From Hygrocybe punicea (Eukaryota > Basidiomycota > Agaricomycetes > Agaricales > Hygrophoraceae): a stretch of 23,464 nucleotides of DNA. Below are positions 1-10,400 of the stretch, piece after piece. Where the stretch lies: contig CAUVYJ010000017.1 of assembly GCA_963556145.1 (NCBI GenBank), forward strand, positions 1 through 23,464, in the 5' to 3' direction. The position numbers and the translations under genes were made by a program. The number at the start of each line of letters is the position of its first letter. Positions within the stretch are counted from its first letter, which is position 1. Below the pieces are notes generated by a model. That model worked only from the letters and a program-made list of their open reading frames with translations, ran no database searches and had not been told where the DNA came from.

Positions 1-402
1 TACATATCTTTCTGTATCAGTATTGCATTTCAATGTCTATGGTTTTCTCAAGGTCTATCAGACTTCCAAAGGCATACCTTTCTGTATCAGTGGTACCTTC
101 CCTTGTAATCAACTGTAGACTTGGTGAATATCTCCAGTGCTGCAAGAGTTGTTAATGACTTATCGAGTACTTATCAGCATTTGCCATTGCGTGAGAATTG
201 CTAAGTCGATCAGCAAGCCCAATACTGTCAGTCACTGTCAAAGTTCACAAGAGTTGGGCAAGTGTTGTCGGTGGCAGAAGTCTGCCGTTAAATGATCATG
301 GGTAGCACACTGCCAGGACACGACAATTTATGTCTTGCTTGAACAGGCTGAGATAGGAACATAACAATTTGATTGCAGGTCGGCGGCTGATACACGAATT
401 AT
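1..402. other. Unassigned flank with a short direct repeat
   Basis: No supported gene is seen. It is the downstream flank of the minus-strand gene ending at 403. The only structure noted is a 19-bp direct repeat with one mismatch at 3-21 and 73-91 (core TCTGTATCAGT). Confidence 0.4.
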
Positions 403-1874
403 CTACTGGCGGTTACTTGTACCGGGGTTGTGAGTTGCTTCAGAATGCCTTTCCACCCCAGGTCCTGCCTGTGCTTCCTTAATGCGAGCTCTCTTTTCTT
501 TGATCTTGGCCAGTGCGCTATCTTTGGTAGCAGGTTGTTTCGCGGATGAGTAAGTCGGGAAAATGTGACTACATGCGATGGGTAAATATATCATCACCAA
601 ACTGGATGGGTAGCTTACCGGTTCCACCATACCAAAAGATCATCCGCCTTGGCCTTCTCTTCAACGTCATCAAAAAGTTCCAACACGCTGTGATAAAAGC
701 GTTCCGAGTCCGTAATTGTGTCTGTCCGAGAAAAAACAGCCGATGAACTTAACGCGAACCGGGCCTAAATCAGAGGTACTAGTAGGTCAGCCTGCTCAAC
801 TAAGAATCACCGCTGGCGAATCTGCGTAGCAATGTATGCGATAGAGGCAGGAGTTACATGAGTCATTCCATGGATTCGTGCATTGCCTGATCGAGTTGCC
901 TTCACTTCTTTATCAACTGAGCTGGGGGACGTAAAAACATGTTTATAACTCTTGACAATTGTAAATGAACGCTATTCAGTATCGACACGCCAATGAAGAG
1001 AAAGAGGTGACTCACCGAAACGAGTATTTGGCTTTTGAATAAGCCCTTCCACGGATTTTCTGGATCGTAGACATGTCCTGCGTAGAGAAAAATCAGCCAG
1101 TGATCACCAGAAACAATCATATCGCCGTTGCGTAATTTCGCTTGGATCCTGCTCAAGGTCAGCGAATTCAACACAAAGTGGGGTCGGGATGGCGCACTCG
1201 GGGTTGGACCAATCCTGTCCTGCAGGGCAAAGCAATGAGCCTGTGCGTTCATGGTGAAAACCACGATCCACTTTGACATTGCGAGAGAGGGGGGGGTTGA
1301 GGGATTGGCCTCGCGGAGTGATCCACTCCAGGATCGGACCCTTGAGACTCTTTGTATCGTCAGACCAGGCACTTGAGACACCTTTTTGCAACTGTACAAA
1401 GTGATAAAGGAAAAGGCAACTCTATAGGACTAGCTTACCAATTCAGCTACGGATAGGGTGTCGTTTTCAGATCCATTCATCAAACGATCCTCGAGGCCCG
1501 GTATCATTTGTAGCAGTGCCTCGAAAACTCGGTGTTCCCGCCTTTGCCTGCCAACGAAGATTTGGAAGGGGTCAGAGATGACTCACAAAAGATGTGGAAC
1601 ATACTCGTAAGTGAATGATTCCTCTGGCTCATCTGCCAGCTCACCTAGACGCAGAAGCCTGTTTGTGATCAAAGCTTGGACGTTGCATAAAGCGTGCACA
1701 GTTCGTCCAAAGTGGCGGCCACGATGGATTAATGGGTCCGAATTGCACCTGGTGTTTGGGTGAGCTGATGTCAAGTAGTTTGAGTCAAGTTACCGACGGT
1801 TTCTTCTTGGGGCCGAGTTGAAGTGCGCTGGAGCCAGGCCTCTTGCATGTACCGGTGGTCTCGTCCTCAGACAT
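403..1874 (-). pseudogene. DUF6698-like Agaricomycete protein gene, probably splice-damaged
   Basis: The function of this family is unknown. I recognise the DUF6698-type Agaricomycete family from motifs read in order: GRHFGRTVHALCN, QRREHRVFEALLQMIPGLE, DDTKSLKG, ITPRGQSLNPPLSRN, RGFHHERTGSLLCPAG, LRNGDMIVSGDHW, YDPENPWKGLF, KHVFTSPSSV, ARIHGMTHVTPASIAYIAT, RFALSSSAVFSRTDT and IFPTYSSAKQP. Exons on the minus strand are about 1874-1798, 1748-1605, 1547-1439, 1391-1198, 1148-1016, 950-822, 764-619 and 568-403. All phases agree from exon 2 onward, and the model gives about 365 aa. Two problems remain. The first donor is ambiguous: GTAACT at 1793 breaks frame, while the weaker GTCGGT at 1797 keeps it. 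The intron 765-821 begins AT instead of GT, so normal splicing should fail and read-through meets a stop. The gene is divergent from the one at 2142. I am fairly sure of the family and less sure that it is dead. Confidence 0.7.
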
Positions 1875-2141
1875 CTCCGGTGATTCTAGAAATTCGTTGA
1901 TGCAATGAGCTCGATAGACTCGAAATCGAAACCTGCATCTTGGGCCATAAAATATGACATATTAGTAGTGAGTCATAAACTTACTCTGGAAAATTCTAGT
2001 ACCTTCGTCTCGACTCATCGTGACTCGTCCTGACTCATACTGACTGTATCGACGATACGCGTCAGCTTCTGCCTACACATAAATGAGTATAAAGAGGGGG
2101 GCTTACGGTGCCGGTGCTAACAACCTGGCCTGCTGTGACTC
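1875..2141. promoter_or_regulatory. Divergent promoter region with phased TGACTC repeats
   Basis: This is the 267-bp space between the start codons of the divergent genes at 1874 (-) and 2142 (+). At 2011-2050 there are four consecutive 10-bp units of the form YGACTCRTCS, the last one degenerate. Further TGACTCA-type sites lie at 1968-1974 (reverse strand) and 2136-2142, the latter running into the plus-strand start codon. A TATA-like TATAAAG is at 2088-2094. TGACTCA is the core recognised by Gcn4/AP-1-type bZIP factors; use here is inference. Confidence 0.5.
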
Positions 2142-3116
2142 ATGCCTTTAACCCATAGCCGTGTGTATCTGCACGAGATTCGTACCTCTAATTCCGTCCT
2201 TCAATTCAACCACGCCACCGGTCATGGGCTGACCGTGTGGAAATGGTACGCGTCGCCTTATTAGGTGTTTCGCTGCTGATCTTCATGACAGGCCGTTGAA
2301 TGATAATGGGGAACGGGTCCCACCATCTGAGCTGCACGACCACCATAGTTCCCATCGCTTCCTCGGTCCCTGTTGTATATGCCCAGTAATCATGCTGGCA
2401 ATCCGCGGGCAACCGTCTACGTTCACAGAGGCAGCCATCGTGTTGCCTACAACTGGCCGCTTAGCGGGACAATATGTCGTGTTATGTGCGCGGGGCAGAT
2501 GCGAATATCTGGGTAAGTTGTGGAATGATACTTTGTAGATTGAGGCTTACCCTCCGCTGACTTGCGGCAGTTAACTTGGAACGTCTTTACACCAAGGTAG
2601 GTGTACAAGTGCAGGCTTATCCGGCCAGAGGTACGCGTCTTCATATCAATATTCATTCAAATTGTGATTCGACGTGCTGCAGATCCCGAGGAACCTCGCC
2701 CTCCGCCCGTATCTGAATTGATAGACAACTCGGTCAGTGCTGATACAAATCCAGTTCAGGGGTCACAAAGTGGCCCGAGATCCCTCAGGAGATCTTATGC
2801 CTTAGCCGGTAAGTTTTTGCTTCAATGGGTGACGATGGTTTTGACAAAAGCTTCAGACATAAATCTGAACAGAGAGATTAGTATCCCTTCTCCTCGAAAA
2901 CCAAGGCTTACCCAGCACCTGAAGCCAATCGATATGCTCATGCAACTTAACTCGTCAATCCGTCCGGGGCTCTCGGAATCTGACTTCCGTATCCTATTCA
3001 CGAGGTGCACCTGCGGCTTAATCATGACACGAAGGGCCTTCAAACATCATTATTGTCCGACAGGAAATCCGTCAGCGCCTGACGACGTGATTGAGATCAC
3101 TGACAACAGTGACTAA
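2142..3116 (+). CDS. Agaricomycete hypothetical protein with C-terminal Cys/His motif
   Basis: Function is unknown. I recognise a common but unnamed Agaricomycete family. Exons 2142-2245, 2292-2512, 2571-2630, 2683-2808 and 2857-3116 join with GT..AG introns of 46, 58, 52 and 48 nt in matching phases and give 256 aa. Family-like segments are GPCCICPVIMLAIRGQ, TFTEAAIVLP, AGQYVVLCARGRCEYL and NLERLYTKVG. The C-terminal block CTCGLIMTRRAFKHHYC looks like a small zinc-binding motif (C-x-C..H-H-x-C) and is followed by an acidic tail, DDVIEITDNSD. The last intron is a multiple of three without a stop, so it can be read through. The start was chosen because ATG 2142 is in frame with exon 1 and lies just downstream of a TATA-like site. 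The Cys/His tail suggests nucleic-acid or protein binding, which is inference. Confidence 0.75.
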
Positions 3117-3681
3117 ACGAAGAGTGTTATTGATCATATGGTTCCTTTGCGCCTGCGCATTGTATATATATATCTAGAACATCATTTTTATCATTGGAGA
3201 ATCTACCTTGAAGGATAAGCCAAGTCCACCGCTACGCGAATTCTAGGGAAAAAATGATTAAAAATACAAATCTGCGGCGTTGGTACTCGCCATTGCACAA
3301 GCCTGACTCAGAGCTTCTGAATTGACGAACAGGTCAGAACGCGGAGATGCAGAGGAAGCGGAGACAAAGGTCACTGGAGGCCGTAGGAATGGCACACTGG
3401 CACACTGGAGAAAACTGTACAACATTAGAACGCTGTGCAGCCGAGGGCAACTTGAACTTGAAGTTCAAGTTCGAGTCACGGTCACTGTGACGTTAGCTAC
3501 TTCGCATAAACACGGGCCGCCGCCACGTGCTTAAGGAAAACACCGGAGTTTGAGACTTCGGAAAACCCTGGTGAGACGGAATCCATGCTTACCACTTTGG
3601 AGAATACCATAACGTGAACTTGCGAAACCTCTAACAGTAGTTAGTATTTGATATCATATGAGCTTGCAATTGAAACTATTA
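3117..3681. other. Intergenic region with nested palindromes
   Basis: No supported gene is seen. A palindrome with 11-bp arms around one centre base lies at 3449-3471 (core CTTGAACTTGAAGTTCAAG). A second short palindrome, GTCAC-T-GTGAC, is at 3481-3491, preceded by GTCACG at 3475-3480. Related CTTGAA/GTCACGG motifs recur at 7322-7381 and 21908-22133. The rest shows nothing I can name. Confidence 0.5.
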
Positions 3682-4201
3682 CAGTCAGTTGCATAAAGAT
3701 TGAGAAACACAATCTGCAAAAGCTTGTTTGTCTAAGTTTGCAACAGGGTCTGGCGTGACTTTTCCCTTAGTCACGCCACCACTGTTGCCTGGCACCAAGA
3801 AGACTGTATGACTAGAGAAATCGTGAACCTTGTAGGATGTAGTCAGAGTACTGTATACAGGGTTATCTGATACTATGAAAGACACTGGCATAATGATGAA
3901 AATAAAAGAAGACCATACCAATCCAACTTGGATTGTTGAGCCAACCATCAGAGGGGTGGCTCAGCACGTTCTCCTTATCATTTCAGACGTACGGCAGAGG
4001 AAATCCCCTCTCATGAGCAGCACTGGACAGGCGAGAGTGGGTTTTGGGAATGAGAGCGTCATCGTACCCACCGATAAAATGCTGTGACTGATCTGTGACA
4101 ATGTGTGACCCGTCGTGACAAATTGCTAAATTAAGGTCATGGCAAGCTTAGACAAACAAGTTTTTGCAGATTGTGTTTCTCAATCTTTATGCAACCGACT
4201 G
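3682..4201 (+). mobile_element. Tc1/mariner-like deletion derivative (MITE-like)
   Basis: The 60-bp terminal inverted repeats at 3682-3741 and 4142-4201 differ at only three positions and begin CAGTCRGTTGCATAAAGATT. A TA dinucleotide flanks both ends (3680-3681 and 4202-4203), as expected for the TA target duplication of Tc1/mariner superfamily elements. The interior is too short for a transposase. The plus strand at 3808-3867 still reads as the recognition part of a helix-turn-helix (REIVNLVGCSQSTVYRV), typical of the N-terminus of Tc1-like transposases, followed by TGA at 3868. I read this as an internally deleted autonomous element. It depends on a transposase elsewhere in the genome. Confidence 0.85.
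3808..3945 (+). pseudogene. Tc1-like transposase helix-turn-helix remnant
   Basis: From ATG 3808 the frame gives REIVNLVGCSQSTVYRVI and then a TGA at 3868-3870. It continues with similar coding character (YYERHWHNDENKRRPYQSN) to another TGA near 3930. The pattern [IV]-x-L-x-G-C-S-x-x-T-V-Y-R-V is the DNA-binding helix-turn-helix seen in fungal Tc1-like transposases. The DDE catalytic part is absent. The remnant supports the superfamily call for the surrounding element. Confidence 0.6.
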
Positions 4202-4222
4202 TATATATAATACAAAGTAACG

Positions 4223-4280
4223 TTGTTTGCTTCTCTTTGGACCCAATGTCTGGACATTGGGTCCAAAGAGATGCAAACAA
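4223..4280. repeat. Near-perfect 28-bp inverted repeat hairpin
   Basis: Arms 4223-4250 and 4253-4280 are reverse complements with one mismatch (4231 against 4272) and only a 2-nt spacer. The core arm is TCTCTTTGGACCCAATGTC. It starts 21 bp after the Tc1-like element and about 180 bp past the stop codon of the minus-strand gene at 4461, so it may lie in that gene's 3' UTR. It could be a foldback insertion, a small-RNA precursor or an mRNA-end structure. Confidence 0.8.
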
Positions 4281-4460
4281 AAAGGGATTTGACTAATCAC
4301 ACTACGGGCATGTCCAAATATAGATTTTGGAATCATATTATCTAAGTATTTCAAGTTGTACGGTGACAAAATGCGTAGTGTCATGTAAAGGGCGACAGAC
4401 ATGGAAGATACATAAATTATGAAATAATGGTAGCCTGCAACTCTATAGGCCCCCTTGGCC

Positions 4461-7207
4461 CTATGTGTACAAGTGAGGATGATTGAGGAACTGAGCTGCG
4501 AGGGATTCATTGTTCTGGGCAACAAGCTGACAGGACTTCGTAAATTTGAGTGAGTGTCTCCATTTTCCTGGGCTACGCAGATCAGCTTTTCCAGACTCGA
4601 TATCTGCTAGGCGCTTTTGAAACCAAGACTCGCAATCTCTCGACCAGTACCCCACATTCAGGCCTGAAACCTCCCAGGCTGAAGGCTTCGGCCACCAAGA
4701 GATGTCACTCGTCTGCCGCAGACCGTGCGTTGCGTCGTTTTGACCTAGAAATGATCAGGATCATTCCACAAGTTGCTGGGCATCACTAACCTGTGTCAAC
4801 TCTGTAAACACCGCATATTACATCCACCTCGTCCTCAGTTAGCCGATCATCCCAGTAAGCATAGGACTCTTTCCCGTCCCAGAGGCAAACACCATCCTCA
4901 AAAACGCTGTCCGAAGGCCCATAGCACACATCCTCGAAACTGACAGTGTCCCTGGCAAGACGAGCAACGATGCCACCTGCTAATAGACCGGCACGTCCAC
5001 GCCTGGATGTTAAGATTTGACGACGACGAGACTCATAGGCAGCGTAGTCAAGAGAGTCGCAGCTTGTATCCCACTGGACGATAACCAAGACCTGGATAAC
5101 GAGGCACTGACTCAGTGGGTGGTGGCCGAGGGTCGCCTCGAATGCAGGCTTTGAAGGATATGCCCCTGCCCAACAGCTGATGGGCAATCTGCACAAGCTC
5201 ACCCCATTGACAGCGCACAATCTCAACAACAGAGGCCGCACTAGTCAAGGCGAGTTGAAATGGACATTCCTTTACGGTAGATCTGGGCGATGAGACAATG
5301 TAATAAACAGTTTGATTTGGAAGACCTAGCATCTCGCGGCGGATGCAGACATTTGAGTTGAGATGCACATCTGCATCAGGTTGAAGAAGGTCGTGGATCG
5401 CCTGAGGTATAACGGGCACCGGACTAGAATTGAGCAAATGTCCAAAGAAATTGCAGAGATATTTTTGTATGTCTTTGGATGGTCTAGCACCATCTGTTCT
5501 CCAGGATTCGCCAACCAACTTCTGGACCAATAACCAGGCTACAGGCTTCTTCGGCTCATTCACCTCACCAAGTGGCTTCACGAAACCGAACCTGTAATAT
5601 GCTAGGTCTTCAAGACTATCATCGAACTCGACGTGATCATCGGAATCGGCTGGCACGTCATGGATATGCCGTAGATCAGCAGAGGACGAGTAAGTCCCAT
5701 CATTGTGATCAGGTGGTTTCGCCGGATCATCTTGGGGGAGTAAAGGATGGTTATAAATTGGATCGTCGTCGTCGTCGTCATCCCAATGCTCTGGTTGGTC
5801 CATAGGAGCGAACTCCTCGCAAAGATCCCACTCATTAAGAAATGAGTTGTATTTGCGTTGATTGGGGCCAAAATCTTCCCATATCAGGTGATAATGATCA
5901 CGACCAGCTGCTCTGCGCACTAGGAAGCCATCAACCTCCTCCCAGACAAAAACCCTGGCACCTTTCCTCCCCGGCGTCATACCTGTGGCTGCATGATCCT
6001 CTCGTTGCATGCGGCGTTGCTTGTCCTGAGGAGTTTCGTGTGATGCACGTACCACATCTGCTTTCTCTCGGCGAGCAAAAAAAGTTTGCCAGTCCTCGCC
6101 TTCTTGCTGACCGCTGTACTTTTCAACTGGAGGGAACGTCCGGGGAGGTGAAGCAGCAGCAGGAGTGGCAGAGTCAGTTGCGAAGGATGGGAGGATGTTA
6201 GAAGAAGGGGGTAAGAGAGAAAGGTGAGTGAGAGGGTTGTATTCAATGGAAGGGGGATAGGTTTCATTGGTGGGACGGGGAAGGCGGGCCATCAGCTGAA
6301 GACGCGATATTTCAACACGCCTCAGGACCCAGCCCTCGAGATAACCAGGAAAATGAGAGGGACCATAATCTGTTACGCCCCAATGCAAAAACAACGGCAT
6401 ATTCATAGACTGAAGGGTGGGCAAGATAAATTTGAATTGGCATGAGTCCATATCGACGAAGCCGCCGACTCTCGGGATCAACACGTCTCCTACCGGTGAC
6501 ATCTCCAAATCTGTCAGCCATTGGTGATGTATTCTGGTTTCCGTCAAGACCTTTTCACACCAATTGAAGTTTGTTCTGTGCGCTTGTTCCCAGTCCAAGA
6601 CCAAGATGCTGAACGATATCGCCACCATGAGAGGAACGAACGCGTCTCTGGATCGTGAGGCAATGATTCGTGTGGCCCTATTGGTACGATAAGCCAGTTC
6701 GTAGCCGTATCTTTTGGGGAAAGACCACAACCGGAAAAAAAAAGGCACCGGCACTGTGCTGCAATTAAGCATCGCAGAGAGGATTGCGCGCAGATTTCGT
6801 TCCAAGGAAACCCATTCGCAGATAAGTTCGAGGTTCAGAGACCAGGATCCGTCGGGGAGGTGTTGCAGTGGAAGATCACTGTCGCGATAGTTTAACCGTT
6901 GGAAAAGAGGAGAATAGAAGGGCTTATGGACAGGAATCAGGGCCATGAAGGGGACCTTGTTAGTAATCCAGCTTGTCTTCCAAATGTCACCAAGAAATAG
7001 GGAGGATGGGTCGGGCTTATCCTGGAGACGTGGAACTCGATAGAGTGAGCTTACATCCCCATGGGCGATTGTGAAGACGGCGTTGCCGACGAGAGCGAAG
7101 AGACCCTCCACAACGACTCCGAGTCGAGATCCGGACTCGGCACTTGAAGGACTCGGATTCATTATTATGACGTCAGAAGGGCTGATAGACGATCGGATGT
7201 GTGACAC
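4461..7207 (-). pseudogene. Large Agaricomycete hypothetical protein, one frameshift
   Basis: Function is unknown. The main exon runs 7207-4791 and a terminal exon 4744-4461, joined by a 46-nt intron (4745-4790, GTTAGT..CTAG, phase 1). Family-like motifs in order are FVDMDSCQFKF, PLFLHWGVTDYGPSHFPG, FPPVEKYSGQQEGEDWQTFF, GARVFVWEEVDGFLVR, NEWDLCEEFAP, a seven-Asp run from a GTC microsatellite near 5767-5781, YYRFGFVKPLGEV, LGYRPVGYK, LDYAAYESRRRQ, GRAGLLAGGIVARLARD, YWDDRLTEDEVDVICGVY, ISWWPKPSAWEVSGLN and GYWSRDCESWF. The first frame stops at 5048, but the family sequence continues in another frame from about 5059-5062, which implies one extra base. The start may be 7207 or the in-frame Met at 7162. 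It is divergent from the Plavaka transposase gene, with 252 bp between. Frameshift as assembly error remains possible. Confidence 0.7.
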
Positions 7208-7459
7208 AGGCGTTGAACGCTTGGGTCTACGGTTGATGGGGGATCAGCCTGGTCGGATACAAAGCAAAGTTTCTTTTTCAACTTGGCGGTGTAGTTACGG
7301 CCCGGGTGCCGTGAAACTACCGTGACCGTGACCAACAGTGACTAGTAGTAAATGAGTCCGAGTCAGCTTCAACTTGAAGTTTCCGAGTTGGAGTCCCCCT
7401 CAGGCTCAGGCTTGCCAGCGTGTCACTTAAGTCTACCAGCTATTCTTACGGCGTGTAGC
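7208..7459. promoter_or_regulatory. Divergent intergenic region with CTTGAA/GTGACC motifs
   Basis: This is the 252-bp space between the divergent start codons at 7207 (-) and 7460 (+). It holds GTGACCGTGACC at 7322-7333, AACTTGAAGTT at 7371-7381, and an imperfect inverted repeat around CCCGGG near 7290-7320. The same motif types occur at 3449-3491 and 21908-22133. A role in transcription or as transposon-end sequence is inference. Confidence 0.4.
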
Positions 7460-10400
7460 ATGGACAACCACTGGCATGAAAATGCTACAAGTGAATCACT
7501 TTGTGTGTGCGGACGATCCTTCCCGCAAGTCAACGCTCTCACGAACCACAGACGTACATGCCAGTCATTGAAGAAACGCCTCGCCAACGCCCTAGACAAG
7601 GCAAAGCAAATGTGGACAGGCACCAAAAGACGTTGTCTCCGGACCAGGCCTCCAGAGCCCAGGCAGCCCCCTCAGGTTTCGGTGGGCTTGACAGTGGTGT
7701 CAGATCAGGCAGGCTCGCCGGCGATAGTTGAGGTGTGTTCCCCTAATGACGATGGATGAAAATTCTGCATTGACACATTACTTGTAGACTACCGTAGGCG
7801 ACACCACAGATGCCAATGATGAGGCTGATGATTGCAAGATGACCCTGATGGAGCATAGGCCGTGGACCCGCAGGCTTAATCGCCAACTCCCCTTGCGATT
7901 CAGGGATCTACTACCACAACCGCCACGTCCGCTACCACCGCCATCCCTCACCCAACCCAATGTTCCTAGTGATGTACATCCTTCCCTGTCAAATGAAAGC
8001 GGCACTTCCCCGCAGCCTTTGGGCATTGGGTCTCTGCGCCGTTGGCTTGGCCAAGTATTTGCCACCGAACGCAACATATTTGGTTTATCACATCGATATT
8101 ATTCCACCGAGCTTCCCTTGCATGATCCAGAGGAGCACAACCAATTGAATGAACTGTCAGACATCCCTGAATTCTCTCCGTCAACCTCTTCTCCGTCAAT
8201 GTATTACCCATATCCGAATCGTAGTTCGTTCCGCTTAGGCGAGTGGTATTGGAATGGAGGAATCCAGAAATCGCAATCGAGCTTCAAAGAACTTTTGGAT
8301 ATCGTTGGTGACCCTGAGTTTCTTTCATCCAACGTTCGGGATACAAAATGGGATAAAATCAACGACACTCTGGCAAGCGAAAGTGAAGGGGAATGGTTAG
8401 ATGAGGATGCTGGATGGATGCGTACACCAGTCACAATTTCCGTACCGTACCATACCCGTCGTGGAATCCTATCCGATCCTGGCGCTGGACCCCGAGATTA
8501 TACTGTACCAGATTTCTATCACCGTGGTTTAGTCTCAGTCATTCGGGAGAAGCTTTCAGACCCAGCTGGTAATCGGCACTTTCATTATGAGCCTTACGAG
8601 CTCCATTGGCAACCTAGCGAAGCTCAGCACTCTGCACGGGTGCAGGGCGAAATCTACACCTCACCTGCGTTCATCGACGCACATCGTACACTACAAGAGT
8701 CTCCCGGAGAGCCTGGGTGTGATCTTCCCCGGGTGGTTGTCGCGTTGATGTTCTGGTCAGATGTTACGCATCTGACATCATTCAGCACTGCAAAGATATG
8801 GCCTCTTTACATGTATTTTGGCAACGAATCAAAATATCGTTGGTGCAAACCCTCATGTCACTTGTGCCATCATGTTGCTTACTTCCGAAATGTGAGTGCA
8901 ACATTTCTTCATATTCAGCCGCTTCATCCATTCCTCACTGGCATGCAACAGCTTCCGGAAGACTTCAAGGAATTTTCTGCCAAACAAACAGCAGGTGGAA
9001 AAGTCCCAAATGACCAGTTTATGACCCACTGCGCTCGGGAGCTCATGCATGCACAATGGCTAGTTCTTCTCGACGATGAGTTTCTGGAGGCTTGGAGTCA
9101 TGGCATTGTCATTACCTGCTGTGACAGAGTCAGGCGTCGGTTCTACCCTCGGATATTTACTTACTCGGCGGATTACCCTGAGAAGTAAGTTCATCATCCG
9201 CTTTTGTAAGTATAGCAGAAATAAATCTCGAACAGAATTCTACTTGCTAGTATTCATAATTTGGGTTGTTGCCCTTGCCCGCAGTGTCTCATCGCTTTAG
9301 ACAATGTTCATAATCTCGGAACCTCTAGCGATACACGGTGTCGGGTAACATGGGCGCAAGTCGATGACCACCAACGGCAGAGCTTGGTTTCCGCTGCCAG
9401 GAAGCTGATCTACTCTAATAATGAGCAGGTGAACAGCGCACCTGTGGAAAGGCTGCTCAAGGCCACATCCCTGGTTCCAAATAGGGTGAGATTCCAAGTT
9501 TTAACTTCATGCTGTAGGCTGATCTTTATCATTAGAATGCCTTTTCGACTAGACTGGCCGCCTTTGGCTTCAATCTATTCTTGATGCTGGTCGTAGATTT
9601 GATGCACGAATTTGAACTGGGTGTATGGAAAGCTCTCTTTATTCATCTTCTTCGCATTCTCGAATCACACGGTGGTGCAAATCTACTCATGGAATTGGAT
9701 CATCGGTAAAGATACTTATTGTTGTTATGTGGCTAAACTAATGACTAGCTCAAGTTATAGACTCTTGCCTTCATTTGGGGACGCAATCCGGAAGTTCTCA
9801 GCCAATTGTTCTGAATTGAAAAACATGACAGCAGGGAAGTTCGAGAACCTCTTGCAAGTATGTGAATCTATTCCCAACAATTTACAAAATCTTACCTTTC
9901 GCGTCAGTGTGCCATCCCTGTATTTGACGGACTACTTCCCGAACCACACAATCGACAGATTTTGGAACTCCTCTTCATCGCCGCACACTGGCACGCTTTG
10001 GCAAAACTGCGTATGCATAACGACCTCACCTTGGATATCATGGATGCAGTCACAGCCTCTTTTGGCGACAAACTTCATATTTTCAACGAAACGACATGTG
10101 CCACTTTCATAACTCGTGAACTTGAACGGGAGTTCAATGCTCGTGTTCACCGCCAAGCAAAGGAAAAGCGCACTGAAAAGCAAGCCGCCAATCGTGCTGT
10201 TCCAGTCTGTCATTCCAGGCCTGCCGGCGCTGAAGCCAGTGACCAGCGGTCGGATATTAGCAGTACTGAAGCTATCATATCTGAGAGGGCTGCAGCTGCC
10301 CAACCAGATAGCATTGCCCGACGCCTCAAGACTTTAAATCTCAACACGTACAAGTGGCATTCGCTCGGCGACTATACCACTACAATCAGAAGATATGGCA

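Noticed and set aside
2081..2100. Possible additional intron or leader feature around GTATAAAG
   Set aside because: Better explained as a TATA-like site; no matching splice pair was found upstream of the start at 2142.
4187..4525. 112-codon minus ORF
   Set aside because: It overlaps the terminal exon of the 4461-7207 gene in another frame and crosses the hairpin; no recognisable motif.
5572..6445. Plus-strand ORFs inside the large minus-strand gene
   Set aside because: They are antisense shadows; the minus frame carries the recognised family motifs.
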